DNA of 64,000 bases from Hoplostethus atlanticus (Eukaryota > Chordata > Actinopteri > Trachichthyiformes > Trachichthyidae): positions 2,312,501-2,376,500 of the forward strand of contig JAXDDX010000059.1 in NCBI GenBank assembly GCA_034670405.1. Direction: 5' to 3'. The notes beneath the pieces were generated by a model. It ran no database searches. It was not told the DNA's origin and worked only from the letters and a program-made list of their open reading frames with translations. Made by a program: the position numbers and the translations under genes. Position 1 is the first letter of the stretch. Each line of letters opens with the position of its first letter. Positions 20,480 to 33,865 of the stretch are shown here, one piece after another.

Positions 20480-22560
20480 TTTAGATTTGCAGAAGCCATT
20501 AGTTTATTAACTGATGGGTTCAGGCGCCAGGATGAATCATTCAACGTTAAACTCTTGATGTACTTTCAAGATCAACATTAACTGTCCAAATGCACTTTGG
20601 TTCGGAGATGTCACTCCATTTGGCAGTTCCTGATGTGTATACAGGGCAGTCAAAGTCTCTGTCCTAGCAGAGGAGATATGGGTTTTAGTGAAGACTGAAG
20701 GGGGGTGAAATAGATAAACATTGATAGCCAAGCAAAGCATGTTTTGTGGGCAGAGTCCATCGCAGAATCAATTTAATCTTGTCAGTCCTTCAGTCCCATG
20801 CTTGCTACATGGTGATGGGGAATTGAAAAGAATGTTGACGTTAAAGGTCAAAGTAGCATTTTAATCATTTGGGGCTGCAGGCTCGATATGAAGGCACAAA
20901 GATTCATAGGCACAAGCAATCTGAAATTTTCAACTGTTTGTGTCATACTGTAGACCTGATCCTACAGCTGTCTAAACAGGAAAAAAAACTCATAGGATCA
21001 GATTTCCCCTGTTCTGATCTCTGCCAGGAAGGCTAACATTTAACATTTTGTGTTCCTTGCAGCCTTTCTCTACTTGTACAGCAGAAAGGTTATGTTTGAT
21101 TAAAGGTTTGCTGTTAATAAAAAAAAAATCTTTAATGAAAAGTATCTGTGTGCAGCACTTTTCCAAAGTTAGGGTCTAAATGGTTACAGAATATATAGGT
21201 ATATATATATATTGTTATAGGATGATAGAGCCCCTTTATTGTTGTTTTAGAAATTGATTGGTCTTCATAAGCACTATGTCTTTTCAGCCTCTTCATCTTT
21301 TTGATGGCTTTTAACCAGCAGTGGTTTGCAGAAAAGACAGAATTTATCTTGACATCACTGATCCAAGCCATTGTTGAGGTTTGCTCTCAATTCAATTCAA
21401 TTCAATTCAATTCAATTCAATTCAATTCAATTCAATTCTTCCAAATCAAATAATTGAAACGTTAGTTTTTCTTGAAAACATACTCTATCCTCTCGTGAAT
21501 GATAGAAAGGGGAATAGCTGCTCTATCACTCCACATCTTGAACTGACTGAAGTGAAAGTGACTTGGTCCCAGACGGCTGGAGGAATATGGTCATATTCAG
21601 TGCAGTGTGTGACCTCTGTGCCCTGACTGCTGACCCCTGACACTCTGTCCTCTCTTGCCAATTACAGGAGCAGATTCCAGTGAACTGGTACAACTGGTGG
21701 ATCATTAACCCAGCGTAAACAGTGACTTTAGCCCAGGTCTTGTGAAATGCCAGAAAAGCAGCCATGCTGGCACTTGCCCTTTGGTACCAGCTGTTGACAC
21801 ATATTGACTGTGTTGGTAGACTCTGCTGCTCTTTGATGAAATGATTGACTATAACACTAATTAGTACACTATTTAGCCTAGTATGAATTGATTCATTGTG
21901 AATGAATTGTAAAAAGTACCAGAAATGCATTGCATTACATCACATTGTATTTATTAAATATTTTTTGATTGATGAAGGTAATAGCAGATTTGCAAATAGC
22001 CGTCTGGATCTTCCCTTGTCGAAGTAATGGTTCACTATTCTACAGGACTGAAAATTAGCAATATCTTATAAACCTATGAGATATTGCTATGATCATTTGC
22101 TGCCTCCATTGTGCTAATGGCCAGTGTGGATCCCCTGGTTATCCACACCTCATGGTTATGATAGTAATAAAACACTTCAGTTCAATCTAGATGGAACTGG
22201 GATTATAATGACAGCATGTTTACTCCCAACATGAGGGGGAGCGTTGAATGTGTGCTTGTGTCTGTTTAATACTGTTTCATATTATTTCATATTCCCAATA
22301 CCCCTAGTTTTCATTTTTGTCTGAAATGAAAAATCCCTGTTTTATTAATCTGACATTTTGCTTGATGTATATATTTTCTTTCATGTTTAAGTCGTTATTC
22401 ATGAAAAGAAGTACATCTATAACCCGATACTGTCGTAGTCCGGAACTAAATGTTCGCTCCTTTACATTTAAGACAATCACCTGAACCTTTTCCACTCATT
22501 TATTCTGCACACTAAGAATTTCTTATTTTCTTAACAGGGAGAAATATTGACCCAAACACA
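20480..22560. other. Intergenic DNA
   Basis: AT-rich sequence between the LINE fragment and the 3' end of apoC-I. Apart from the TTCAA array at 21388 no gene or repeat was recognised. Confidence 0.6.
21388..21437. repeat. (TTCAA)n microsatellite
   Basis: Ten tandem TTCAA units. Pentamers of this kind are typical short-repeat tails, but no element body was recognised beside it. Confidence 0.92.
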
Positions 22561-22572
22561 GATTTCTTATAT

Positions 22573-22604
22573 AAAAAATTATCTTTATTGTTTATTTCTT
22601 TATT
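22573..22604 (-). terminator. apoc1: Candidate apoC-I poly(A) signals
   Basis: Three TTTATT words in this stretch (AATAAA on the transcript) lie 215-245 bases beyond the stop codon. Which is used is unknown. Confidence 0.5.
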
Positions 22605-22818
22605 GCACTTGTTTTCCCTTTCACATCATATCTTCAGAAATTACACTTCAATTTTCTAAATGAGTCTTGACAGAGGCACGTAACTGTTTTTTGTCTGATG
22701 GTCGACAGAACAAGGCATATCAGGGTGACATTGTGGGGGTCAAGGATGAGAGGTCATGGCTGGGGGTCACAACAAGGTGGTGGCGGTCTTGTAGGTGATG
22801 GTAGAGAGGCACAGCAAT

Positions 22819-22916
22819 CTATTTTTGGGACATCTCTTCAATCTTGGCCTTAACAGCCTGAAATTGATCCTGGAACCAGTCCCTGCAGAGAAGGACACAA
22901 ACACCCGGTGTTATGA

Positions 22917-23004
<88 letters not shown>

Positions 23005-23348
23005 TGTCTGTCTGTCTATGTAATTTATTTATTTTATATGTGTGTCTACCCACTTGGTGGTTCTGGCAAACTCGCTGGTGTTGATGTTTTCAAAGACGCT
23101 CTTGGCCTTTGCAGCCACGTCTCTGCCCATCTCAGTCATCTGGGTACCAAAATTGGAAAAATGCTCCTCAATAGTCGGGTCGTCTTGAGCCTCTGAAGGA
23201 AGGATGGATGGATAGAGCAGAGGGTTAGACAACAAGGAAAAGCAAGAGGGAGCTGACATTGTAGGATTTAAGTATAAAACTAGTAAGACCTACCGGTTTG
23301 TGCGACAAGAGCCAGCATCAGCACAGCGACTGCAAGGTACAGTTTCAT
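22819..23348 (-). CDS. apoc1: Apolipoprotein C-I
   Basis: Three coding exons, 23348-23294, 23192-23054 and 22882-22819, 258 nt, 85 residues. Signal peptide MKLYLAVAVLMLALVAQTEA is followed by two amphipathic helices; the C-terminal one, TTKDWFQDQFQAVKAKIEEM, matches the WFSETFQKVKEKLK segment of human apoC-I. The family members are small Lys-rich proteins of HDL and VLDL that modulate lipid-transfer and lipase activities. It lies directly downstream of apoE, on the same strand, as in mammals. Intron 2 holds a long (TG)n tract close to the exon 3 acceptor. A non-coding first exon and TATA box lie upstream. Confidence 0.92.
22921..23003. repeat. (TG)n microsatellite in apoC-I intron 2
   Basis: About 41 TG units, read as CA on the transcript, ending about 40 bases upstream of the exon 3 acceptor. 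CA-rich tracts near splice sites can influence splicing through hnRNP L (established for other genes, inferred here). Confidence 0.95.
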
Positions 23349-23873
23349 CTTGATTGTGGTCTGTGAGGAAAGAGGACAGATTAAGGTTATTTATTTATTC
23401 ACTCTCATTGTTGCAAAGAAGCTTTAATTCCACGGGGAGGTAAACACAAAGCAGCTTTTTGCTCTACAAATAGCGCCCCCTTCCGTCAGCACCCGTGCCA
23501 ATGGACAGCTCCCTTAGCGTCCAGACTGGGCAGGTTGGCTAAACACAAAACCCTGCTGGACATAAACTTGAAGTAAAGCGCTACTTCCATTATCTTTGTG
23601 GCTGAATTTTCACATTGGCTATTATTACCTTTGCAGTAGGTTGTTTACCACATGAACATCTAGTTGTCGCCACGATATCAGTTTTAAGAAACGTGCCACA
23701 TCAGGTTAGAGCAAAACCCTTTGATGGATAAAAACAATATTTTGGAATAACTCTCTTGTTTGGAGGCTGTAAGTATTAGTTGCAGTATCAATAACCTTTT
23801 ATAGGTGGCAAATCTATGTATTTTTTGTATCGGGTGTAGCAATGGAAAAGAAAAATAACTTACCTGCTTCACG

Positions 23874-23930
23874 TCTCAGAGAAAAAAAAAACCGAATGCG
23901 TGTTAGCGCCAATGGGTGCTCCTCTTTATA
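23874..23930 (-). promoter_or_regulatory. apoc1: apoC-I core promoter and non-coding exon
   Basis: TATAAAG at 23924-23930 lies just upstream of a leader that ends with the donor GAAGCAG/GTAAGT (exon end 23874). GC-rich sequence (CGCGCGGGCC) flanks the TATA box on its upstream side. Confidence 0.65.
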
Positions 23931-23949
23931 GGCCCGCGCGGTTAGAGGA

Positions 23950-26692
23950 AGGTGACGTAAAAGACGAAACCTTGGCCAACACTGACCTGTGGTGACCCGG
24001 AGGACGTTGTCAGCTTTGATTAGCTGTGGTGCGATGAGATCAAACGATCATTATTATGCGCGATAAGGATGCAATTGAAAAAAATCCCCGTGCAAAGGAG
24101 ATCAGCTCTGTAAATGGTCTGATTACTGCGTGTCACATCAGTCCATGTTTTCATATCAGATGTTTGTTCACTGTGATTAAACTGACCCTGTTTCTTTTTG
24201 AGTAGATTCCAGTATTGGAGGTTGATCGTGATGGGTCTAAGGTTTTCCCCTTAACAGTGGTATCATTTGATAAGGTGAGAAGTGATGTGGAAGGAACACC
24301 GAGGTCAGAGTTCAGCCGTTACTGATACTGATACTGTCTAGCAGTGATATTGCCAACAGCACTGCTAGTCATCATTCTTCAATAGACATGAGCTATCTAC
24401 GTGCTCCTTTTGACCTCAAGTGTTGATCAAGGATTGACTTGACTGTTTTAAACAGCTGTACTTTTATTGTCAGGTGGGTTATCATTTTTATGGCAAGCAG
24501 CCCAGACAGATAATTTCATCATTTTGAGATTTGATCAACTGAAGGTTTCTATACTACTGTCAACGGTTTGATAGCCAAACATTGAGAACTGATTAATTCA
24601 ATACAACAGACATTTTGCACTGCATGTATATTTGCTGTAAAATCACATGTTTGCTTCATATTCCCATATTGTTCTAATTGTTATATTTTGTATTTCTGTG
24701 TTTTGTAGTTCTGCTGCTATTATTCTGCACACCCTGATAATGCTGTAACACCTACCTAACACGTTCTAGTGTTTTATATACAATATTCTAGAAGTATAAT
24801 TTCAAGTATTTCATAAATACTTAAATGCATAATATTGTTTAAGTTTAATTGCTTGAACTTAATAAATGCTCAATTGAATTTTGAATTATTTTGTTAAAAT
24901 TCAGTTTTTCATTGTTATTATTAAAATGTGGTTACCTACTTTTGAAACACTTGGTATATTCCCATTTAGTAAGAAGCAGATGAAATAATGTTAGTATTAA
25001 ACTATTCTTTATTTCATACCCACTGCTTTTGGCCCACTGTGCCGATTCAATCCTATTCACATTACGATAACATGATTTCCTAATGGCCTTTATAGTGGAA
25101 AAGAACAAACTGTAATATTGCTATTTGTTCTACATTTCAGACACAAGTACCAAACTTTGCCTTGTATGTTTTTAAGGCCAGGAGGCTATCTATATTTCTG
25201 TCTTTTCAGTGTGTTTTACTGTCTTATATATGATAGATCAGATTTTCCCTTAGTGTATTTTTGCATTTGCTACTCTATTTAGTTTCATTGCTCCATTTTA
25301 ACTCTCTCACTATCATACCTCCAGACCAGTGCTGAAAGACATTAAGAGGTCAGTACAGTTTGACAGGCCCTAAACAGTTGATGCTTGTATAAATGTGATC
25401 GAAGTGCAATTTACTGCCCTTCTGACATATTTCTTGTAAGCATGGCAGATTGGCTATAAAGCTAATCAACTCCTCTAATAAAAAAGGTCCAGTCTAAAAA
25501 GGCTCGGTGCCCTTCCTTTTCGTGTGTCAAGCAGGAGATTAATTTATAACATCATCTCAAAAATGTATTTTGCCCTTCAGATATTTACGCATCACGAAAT
25601 CGACCAAGTCCTCTCGCACAAAGGGGAAGTAAGTCAGACAAAACAGTATGTGGTCCATCACATACTGTGTGTTAGCAGGCAGCAGAGGAACAGTTCAGCA
25701 AAGTTGGACGAACTGCAGTAACCTCTCATTACCAATTGTGAGGTGAGTAAGAAGCGACGTGTCTGTGTCTGAGGATTTGAAGGTTTTAAATTCCCCAGTT
25801 TGTCACATCTCTTTTCACATCAAGTAGTCTGCTGCCCACGGATACATGTCCATTTGGTGCTGACGATCAGGCCCACAAGGCGCCGTTGCTGTGACGTATA
25901 GCTTACCTTGGAGCTAAATGAGCCTTCACACGACTTAGCGCTCACACATTGCCTTTGAAAGAGGCTACATCTGCATCTTCTTTGGCCACAGGTGTTGTGA
26001 GAAGTGGTCAGTGGGTTTATGTATGAGCTGGTCCTTGCGTGCATATAAGCTCCTCTTGAATAATCGTAGGAGGCATGGGGCAGGGAAGTGCATGTCTTGC
26101 CTGCTCCCAATTTGCAATAACAAGCTTAGAAAAAGGGCTGTTTTTGTCTTTCGCCAAGGGGCCCTGCGGTGACTGACATTGTGTGCCAGCGCCGTAGGAG
26201 AGGGAACGGATGGAGGAGTGAGAGGGGTTGTTAAAGGAGGTAAAATCTCTGCAGGAGTGTTTTTCGGAGGGGTTACTAGCAGTCATGGGCTAGCTGGCAC
26301 CTGTTAGCTTGCTGGGACTTTTTGTTGTCAGGCAGGACTGGAGACTGGAGACACCCTAGGGCCAGACACAGCAGAAGTGCTGACTCGCAGGATGCTTGTG
26401 GTTTTCCTGTTTTTGCCATGGTCAGATGCCTGCAGCAGTGGCGAGTTTAGTGGAGGAGTTTCGCTGGTCTGTTAAAGGGGGAGTTGCTGGATTAACACTG
26501 GTTTCCTTATAATGGAATGATATCATCCCTAGTCAGCTACTTAGCCACTCTTTCATTTTGCATGCAATGCCCTTTAACATAGATATTACACAATGTAAGC
26601 ATGTTTGTTATGAATTACAACATGGAGTTGTTTTGCAGAAGGTGGGAGGCGATAGTTACAAAACACAACATGTGGCTGGGATGGGGAGTGTC

Positions 26693-26736
<44 letters not shown>

Positions 26737-28040
26737 TGTGTGTGTGTGGACAGGTTCTCACATATAGTGCAAATGGATGTTTCAGGACATAAAATGGACT
26801 GTGCATCACTACTCAAAATGAATTATTTTGTTGTAGGAATGTGCAGATCGATCAAAAGGATTATAGTCCATTGTTTGTGACCGTTATAACTCCTTGTGTT
26901 TTCTTTATCCATATTAGTAGTTACCAGCTCTGCTTTAAAATTAATCCCAAAATAATTTGATTCAGTTCCTGAAGTTCACAGACTGAATGTTTCTTTATGA
27001 AACCATTCTAGTTTACTCAAACTTCCAAGAAGGACAACACAGCTGCCTCTTTTTGCAACGACGGCGAGGGTCAGAGGGGGAGAGAGGAGGAACAAGGGAC
27101 AAATGGTGTCCTCTGCTGGCCTCTACTCTGCACTTCAAAGGAACAACCATGCTGTGTTTGATGCAACTTTCAGAGAAAGTGATGTGGTTTTAGAGCAATG
27201 TTGACAAATCTCCATGTGGTGGATTCCAATTTGTAGCAAACTGTACAGGCAATGCAGCAGAAAATCCCAATTTGGCTCTTCTCTCTTTTTTTGTTTCTTT
27301 TAGCGTCACTATAGAGAAGTGCAATAGTTTTGTTTTGGGTCACATTTGTTTCCTAAAGACTTTTACTTTGGATTACTGACTGAAGCTTATGTGTATTTGT
27401 GCACACGTGTACCAACAAACGTGTACCTGTCTGCATGTGTGTGCATATGCGTGCACTGATGCACACACGCTGCCTTCCTCTTTGAATTGGGCCACGCTGC
27501 AGGTAGATTATAGAATATCTACGTGAAAAGAACATCAAAACACTGAAACACTGGCACAGAATGTTCCCAAGTGCCTGCTGGGATCAAGAGAATGGAATCC
27601 GAGTGCAGATCCTAACAAGTCCGGACCAAAAAAAGGGAGGGGAGAGAGAGAATTCAAGCAGAACAAAGCATGTGCTGTGTGTGTGTGTAGAAGGGGGTGC
27701 GGGTACAAAGATGAGAAGGTACTCCTCAACGGACATTTCAACAAGTTGTAGATGAATGCCCTTATACATGTGAACTCTTCAGCCTTGTGTAGCAGCTGCT
27801 GAACATGATAAAGCGTGGTGGGGCTTTACAGGGGTGAAGAATGAGGGAGCTTTAAGAAGAAAGAAAGAAGTTGTTGAAAGTCTTAAAGAACTTAACTCTG
27901 TTACTCGAGATTAGATCTGACATTTCTGCATTTATTTATACTTAATATAGAACAGTGGACCAGTGGAGTCTCCACTTATTATTGTAACTGATCCTTAAAT
28001 AATGGATTGCTCTGATCGGAGAAGCAAGCACAAGCAACGC
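23950..28040. other. Intergenic DNA between apoC-I and apoE
   Basis: About 4 kb without a supportable exon. It holds a (TG)n array near 26695-26750. Since the cluster genes are liver or gut expressed, shared enhancers could lie here, but none can be identified by eye. Confidence 0.6.
26695..26750. repeat. (TG)n microsatellite
   Basis: TG array interrupted once by GCGC. Confidence 0.92.
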
Positions 28041-28057
28041 AGCATCTTTTTAGGTTC

Positions 28058-28063
28058 TTTATT
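28058..28063 (-). terminator. apoe: Candidate apoE poly(A) signal
   Basis: AATAAA on the minus strand some 870 bases beyond the apoE stop. No nearer canonical signal was noticed, which would give apoE a long 3' UTR. Confidence 0.4.
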
Positions 28064-28930
28064 CACTCAGCACTGTTCAGTACACTGCAGCCCATGCACC
28101 CTGAAAGGTGCACAGATACAGGTGATGTACTATGGGTGAGCAGCATGGTGGGCATGGGACATGTGAAACACCAGAAAAACTCTAGTCAGATTGAAAACAG
28201 GCAGACAGGCAGCGTTACACTTTACTCACTTAGTGGGTGTTGATACAGACAATACAGCAAGGCACTAGTGGTTCAGTATCATCTCTAGATAGACTGGTGG
28301 ATACATGTGCTCCCATCTGTTAACATCTTTCAGTGCATTTATTGAAATGAATTATTATTGCACTCTTGTGTGGGCGCATTCAGGGACGGTGTGCTCAAAA
28401 TGTGGATATAGTCATGATCCCTCCCCCGACCTGTTTTTGTGCACCAAACAAAATGTAGAAAACTCAAACACAGATTAGCCACAAAATGGGGAGTAGACAG
28501 AGAGAGCAGTTAACTCAAGGCAGACAAGCAAAGCATACTAAAAACAGTGGCCTCCTGTTTGTGCATGAAAGGCTGTTATTGAGTGTGGGGCTTGTGCTCG
28601 GCGATCAGGGGAGATAATACGAGAGGACGAGTTGAAAGATAAAAGCAATAACAGTGATCAAACAGAAGACAGGACCCAAACAGACGATAAGATCTGCTGA
28701 CTGCCCCCTCAAAGATCTGTCAGCCTCAGCCTCCCACCTTCCTCCAGGCAAACCCCTTAGCCCAAAACCACAAGAGCATCCACATAAATGAAGCTATGAT
28801 CAGTAACTCTCAACCCCCCTCCCCCTTTCTTTCAGGGTATAAAGAAATCAGCAGTCCAACACATTTCCCCTTTCTACTAAACAGTGGACCACCGACCATC
28901 TTAAACCCTTTCATAACCCTCAGAGTCTGT

Positions 28931-30213
28931 TTAGGCGGTGCTCTCCTTGACCGTGTCCATGACGTTCTGAATCTGCTCGCGGATCTTGGTGGCATAGGGG
29001 GAGATCCAGTCGCTCAGCTCGTCGATCTTTTCCTCCAGGGTGGAGCGCAGTTCCTGGGCGGTGGCCTCCAGCTGGACCTTCAGGCCCTCTGCCTGGGTCT
29101 CCAGCTGCTGGGTCAGGCCCTCCGCCTGGGTCTTCAGCAGGGTTGAGATGCTGCTCAGCTTCTCAGCGGCGGTTTCCTGGGCCTGGCTGATGTAGGGCTC
29201 CACGCGCTCCTTCACCATGTCCAGGTTCTGGGAGGTGCGGGACTGGAGTTCACCCAGGTAGGTGGCCACAGTGCTGATGGGAAGGGAGAAGGAAGAAGAG
29301 GCGGTTAGGTATCGTATGAGCAAAGATGGGAGTTCAAGTTCAAGACTAAAACCCCTCAATCCTACTTACTTGCGGATCTCCTCGGTGTCCTTGTTCAGGC
29401 GCTTCCTCAGCTTGCGGGTGTAAGCGTTGACGCGGTTGTGGACATCGTCGGCGTTCTGCTCCATCATGGTCTTGAGCTCGCCCAGATACTGAGTGCTGCG
29501 CTCCTTGGCATCCACCATGTCGCTCTGCAGCTTGTTGGACAGGAGCTGCATGTCCTGGGACAGCTGGCCGGCGGTTTCCTCGGCGTAGGGGCCAAGCTTG
29601 GTCTGGATGTTATCGCTGTACACAGTCAGCTCTGCCATGGTGTCAGTGATCAGGGTGCTGCAAGCAGAAAGAGATTGTCAGACATAGGGGACAAAATGGA
29701 AGGAATGGGTAGTGAAGGAAAAGTGGGGAGACGGGTGAATATAGTGCAAGGGTGGGAGGTTGGATATGGGAAATAAGGCTGAAAGAAACACAATTTGCAA
29801 GGGGAAATAAGAGAGAGGGGGAGAAGCATGGCTGTGGAGAAAGTGTAGACAGAGAAGAGAGGTAGAGCTGCATGTGGTCATTTTCAACCATAACTCAGGC
29901 ACACTTCTAGCACACTTACTCCAGTTCCCTGCTGAGCTGAGAGGCCTTGAGGTTCTCCACCACTCCATCTGCCTTCTTGTTCATATCAGAAATGTACTCC
30001 CAGAAACGATCCACGGTCTCCTCCCAGCGGTCTTTGGTGGCATCGGCCTGGCGCACAGCACGGGCATTGCAGCCTGTGGGCACATGTGGATAGAACGACA
30101 GACACTTAGGCCACCACACACACACCACAATAAAACACAAGGCTAGTAATGTCCAGATGAAGGTGCTTACCAGTGATGACTGCCAGAGCAAGGATCAGAG
30201 CTACGGTCTTCAT
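28931..30213 (-). CDS. apoe: Apolipoprotein E
   Basis: Four coding exons, 30213-30171, 30073-29920, 29657-29370 and 29273-28931, 828 nt, 275 residues. Signal peptide MKTVALILALAVITG, then the conserved DRFWEYISDMNKKADGVVEN block, a helical domain and the receptor-binding segment RKLRKRLNKD (about residues 147-156), almost the same as human RKLRKRLLRD. The carboxy half is made of 11/22-residue amphipathic lipid-binding repeats (TQAEGLTQQLETQAEGLKVQLE) and ends MDTVKESTA. Role: ligand for LDL-receptor-family uptake of lipoproteins. The ATG exon follows a non-coding exon. Fish often have two apoE genes (a and b); which this is was not decided. Strand and position upstream of apoC-I match the mammalian APOE locus. 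Confidence 0.95.
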
Positions 30214-30649
30214 GGTTGTTTGATTGACAGATACACCTATGGGCAACAGGCAAATAAATAAACTTATAAACAAATAAACTTCTTGAACTCTTGAACTTGA
30301 ACTCAGGCCAGAGTGTGAAACAAGAGCAAGACATGACAACAGATCAAATAGAGCAAGAGTGCAACATGGATGAAGTCTTCTTCAACTTCACTCATTTTGC
30401 TTGTTTTAGAATGCAACTTTTTCAATGTAATTAGTTCATTTTCACTTTTAGCAATTATCACTTTTTAAAATCATTATGCAAGATCTTTTTTTCTCTCAAA
30501 ACGTTTAACAAGTAAACATTTAGGTGTTTAGTTAGTGACTGGAGTGAAATACGAAACAGAACTAGATCAGATTAAACAGACTAAATGAAAGACATCATTG
30601 AAGACGCCGATATAAATCTCTCTCCGTGCTGTGTGGCGTCTTCACTCAC

Positions 30650-30703
30650 CTGAGAGTTGCTGCTCCCTCCGTGCTCCCGGTACAGCCGCCGAGGGCTTTT
30701 ATA
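30650..30703 (-). promoter_or_regulatory. apoe: apoE core promoter and non-coding exon
   Basis: TATAAAAG at 30696-30703 with a GC-rich flank, then a short leader ending at donor ACTCTCAG/GTGAGT (exon end 30650). A GGGGTGGGG-rich (CACCC/Sp1-like) stretch is just upstream at about 30722-30750. Confidence 0.65.
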
Positions 30704-30759
30704 GGGCGTGCTTGTCGCCGGGAGGGGTGGGGTCGGGTGGGGAGGGGTTGTTCGTCTGT

Positions 30760-33490
30760 CTGCGCGCGCGCGTTCACGTGCTAATCGTTATTTGTGTGCA
30801 GCTACTCGTTTCCTTCCACGCAACGCGGCCACCAACACCTCGTCCGAAGTTCTCATCTATTTGCATTGTGTGAGGCAGGGGGATTGAGCAATCGCCCTGT
30901 CAACGTAAATGACAACGTAATAAAGTTGTAGGTCCGGTGTCATGACTATAAGTAAGTTCAGTTCTTTTTGAGTGTGTTGTACAAATGACAATTCTTCAAT
31001 GAGATGTATGTTTTTGCAGCATATGGGCTCATATATGTTGATGTTATTCGTCTGTGATAGTTTTTCTTCTCAGTCACATCTCAGTGGTCTCAGACGCGCT
31101 TTTGAAGTCAGTAACAGTCCTGCCATGGCGCCACTATGTAGATTTCCCTATCACCTGGTACATGCATTTGAATCCAACTAACCCCCCCGCCCCCCGCCCC
31201 CCCATACACACACAGACACTAGTTCATGCACACACCCCACTGCATGGCTAAAAGCTGCCAGTGTGTGTAGCAAACTGTTTTTTAGCAACTGTCCTATGAT
31301 GTTTCTACTTTTTTTTGCAACTCTTTCCATGCTTGTGTCTCTAATTGAGCTGCACAGACTACAGCTGTAACTGACCTATTATAAGAGCCTGTAGTGATTA
31401 GTACATGGTATCAGCACAACAGGATGTTCAGGGACATGTTAGGGCTTGGGGACACAAAGGAAGGATTATGAGTGGGTGATCAACTACTGTGTGAGGACAG
31501 AACTAAAGAAGTTGAGTTTATAAAAAGCATAAAGCTGTTTTCATGTTATAACAGTATGAATTAGCCAACACTTCGATAGTGAACCATTAAGGCTATACTG
31601 GAGGCAACAGCACACAGGTTTGGGTCATTTTCAGGAATTTGTATGGTGTAGGAAAAGGGAAGTTTGAAGTTGCAAAGAAGTGCTGACTCCAGACTACTGA
31701 GTAACAAGTATCAAGGTTTTTCTTTTTAACTTCTCCCTATATTGAATTATTTTTAGGTTGTGAAATAGCTTACTGTAAGATGGGACCAGCAATGGTCTCA
31801 GTTGATGTTTTTACCCTCGTCACATCTTCGATTTTCACATTCAATTACCTGTCTGTGCATGTGCCTGTTGACCTGTGTGTTTCAGTATTGTGACAGTAAT
31901 CTGGAATACAGTGAAAGTCATTCCTTCGTCAGTCCCAGATATTGTAACGGCAGCGTGTGGATCTTGTTGCATGGCTACAGTATTTTACAGCACTGGACCA
32001 GAAAGCTGTGGCACCATGATTATTAGTGGCCTAGTAGAGAAACAGACCAGATATTACTGTGTGTGTGACAAGATGAACTGGAAACTGAGCCATAAACAAT
32101 GTTGTGAATAGAAGTAGATGTAAATGTTATCCCTTGTCTTCCTGTAATTATAGTTATACAATTAGACCGTCACCTCCGTGTATGTGTTCCTGACACCAAA
32201 AGTGAAAGTTATCAAGATCAATGGTGAGTCCATCATGGCCAGTGGGTAATGACCTTTGCCCTTTAGGACCTGGCCTCGTTACATCGTTACCCAGGAACAA
32301 AGTTTGAATTGGTTGGTCATGTAATTGGAGTGTGAACATGATAGTGTTAGTGTGTGATAACACACAGGGGTCAGCTATCTCTTCAGGGTTTGTTTTTTCT
32401 TCTCCTCTAAGGGCAACCAATCACCGACTGCATTTGATTGCGTTTGTTTAACCTCTGTATGTTGAGGTGTCACTTTTCTGGACATAAAAGACCTTTGACC
32501 TTGGTGTTCCATGACTGTAGCGTGTCACCCGGAGAAATATACGTTCAGCGAGATAACAAGTCCAGTCTAGCTCAACACACAAACTAAATGAGATTAGTAA
32601 TTTAATTCAAACACTTTTACTGATCCATAGTCACACAGTGGCTTTTTTTACACCTTCATCGTGTAATCCCAATATAATGGGCGGTTCTTCCCGTCTTATT
32701 CCGGATCTGAAGATCATGTTTAGTTTTGGCTCAGTCGTAATGTTCTGTTCTAGTGCTGACATGAACTCTATTTCACCTGCACCTTCACAGAGATGCACTT
32801 CCAGTAGCGAGATGATAGACATCAACTATATCTTTTATTAGAACATTGAAGCATTTTTACTTTTTTATTAGACAGCAGAGATGGAATGACATGCAACAAC
32901 GTTCATAAACCAGAATCAAACCCAAAGTGTCCTGAGGTTATAGTGTCTTAGTCCACTGATTCACCGGGTCAAAGAGAGAGAAAGCAAAGATAGAGAGGGA
33001 AGTGAGAGTATCAAGAAGAACTATGAGGTACAGTAGAATAACGGGCAGACACGCAGACATGGTTGTGTAAAACATAGCCTCTTCCTCTTTTGCTCCACAA
33101 TAGCCGGCTGAGATGCAGCGATGTCCCGTGTCTAACGGCGCTGTGTGCAAGAGCATCAGTGGATGGTGAACGGTTGTAACCCCGGCTTAATGATCTCTTA
33201 GTCAGCTGCAAGCTGGATGGAAGATTTTGTCTTTTGATTAAGTCTGGGTGATCTCAGATGTACAGAGGTTTAGAGGAGGCCAGACTGGCACCCAGCCATC
33301 TACGTGAGTCAGTGAGGTTACTACAGTTAAAGCCTGTGGGTTTAAGGCAGCTGAACTGGATGGTCGGGTTCAGAATTCTGTATTTTTCCGGTGAATGTTT
33401 GTGAGCATGTCTACCGTCATCTGGTTCTGAGTCACGGTAGGATCAGCTGATCGGGATGTGTGCTGCAGATCAACGTCTTCTCACAACAAC
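30760..33490. other. Intergenic DNA upstream of apoE
   Basis: Mixed unique sequence without a supportable gene. Short open frames at 32154-32420 and 32938-33211 lack family resemblance and splice context. Confidence 0.55.
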
Positions 33491-33500
33491 AATCATATGT

Positions 33501-33532
33501 AGATGGATAGATAGATGGATAGATAGATAGAC

Positions 33533-33568
<36 letters not shown>

Positions 33569-33584
33569 GGATAGATAGATAGAC

Positions 33585-33624
<40 letters not shown>

Positions 33625-33640
33625 GGATAGATAGATAGAC

Positions 33641-33703
<63 letters not shown>

Positions 33704-33704
33704 C

Positions 33705-33751
<47 letters not shown>

Positions 33752-33809
33752 CAGATAGATAGATAGATAGATAGATAGATGGATAGATAGATAGACAGAC
33801 AGATAGATG

Positions 33810-33864
<55 letters not shown>
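33501..33864. repeat. (GATA)n microsatellite
   Basis: About 90 tetramers, mostly GATA with GACA and GATG variants. It directly continues the 3' tail of the minus-strand LINE to its right (TATCTATC read outward), so it is best seen as an expanded LINE tail. Confidence 0.95.

Positions 33865-33865
<1 letters not shown>

Noticed and set aside
26017-26286. An 89-codon minus-strand open frame
   Set aside because: Biased, no motif, no splice context; probably chance.
33501-33864. CRISPR array
   Set aside because: Regular repeats are uninterrupted tetramers without spacers, and the genome is a vertebrate.
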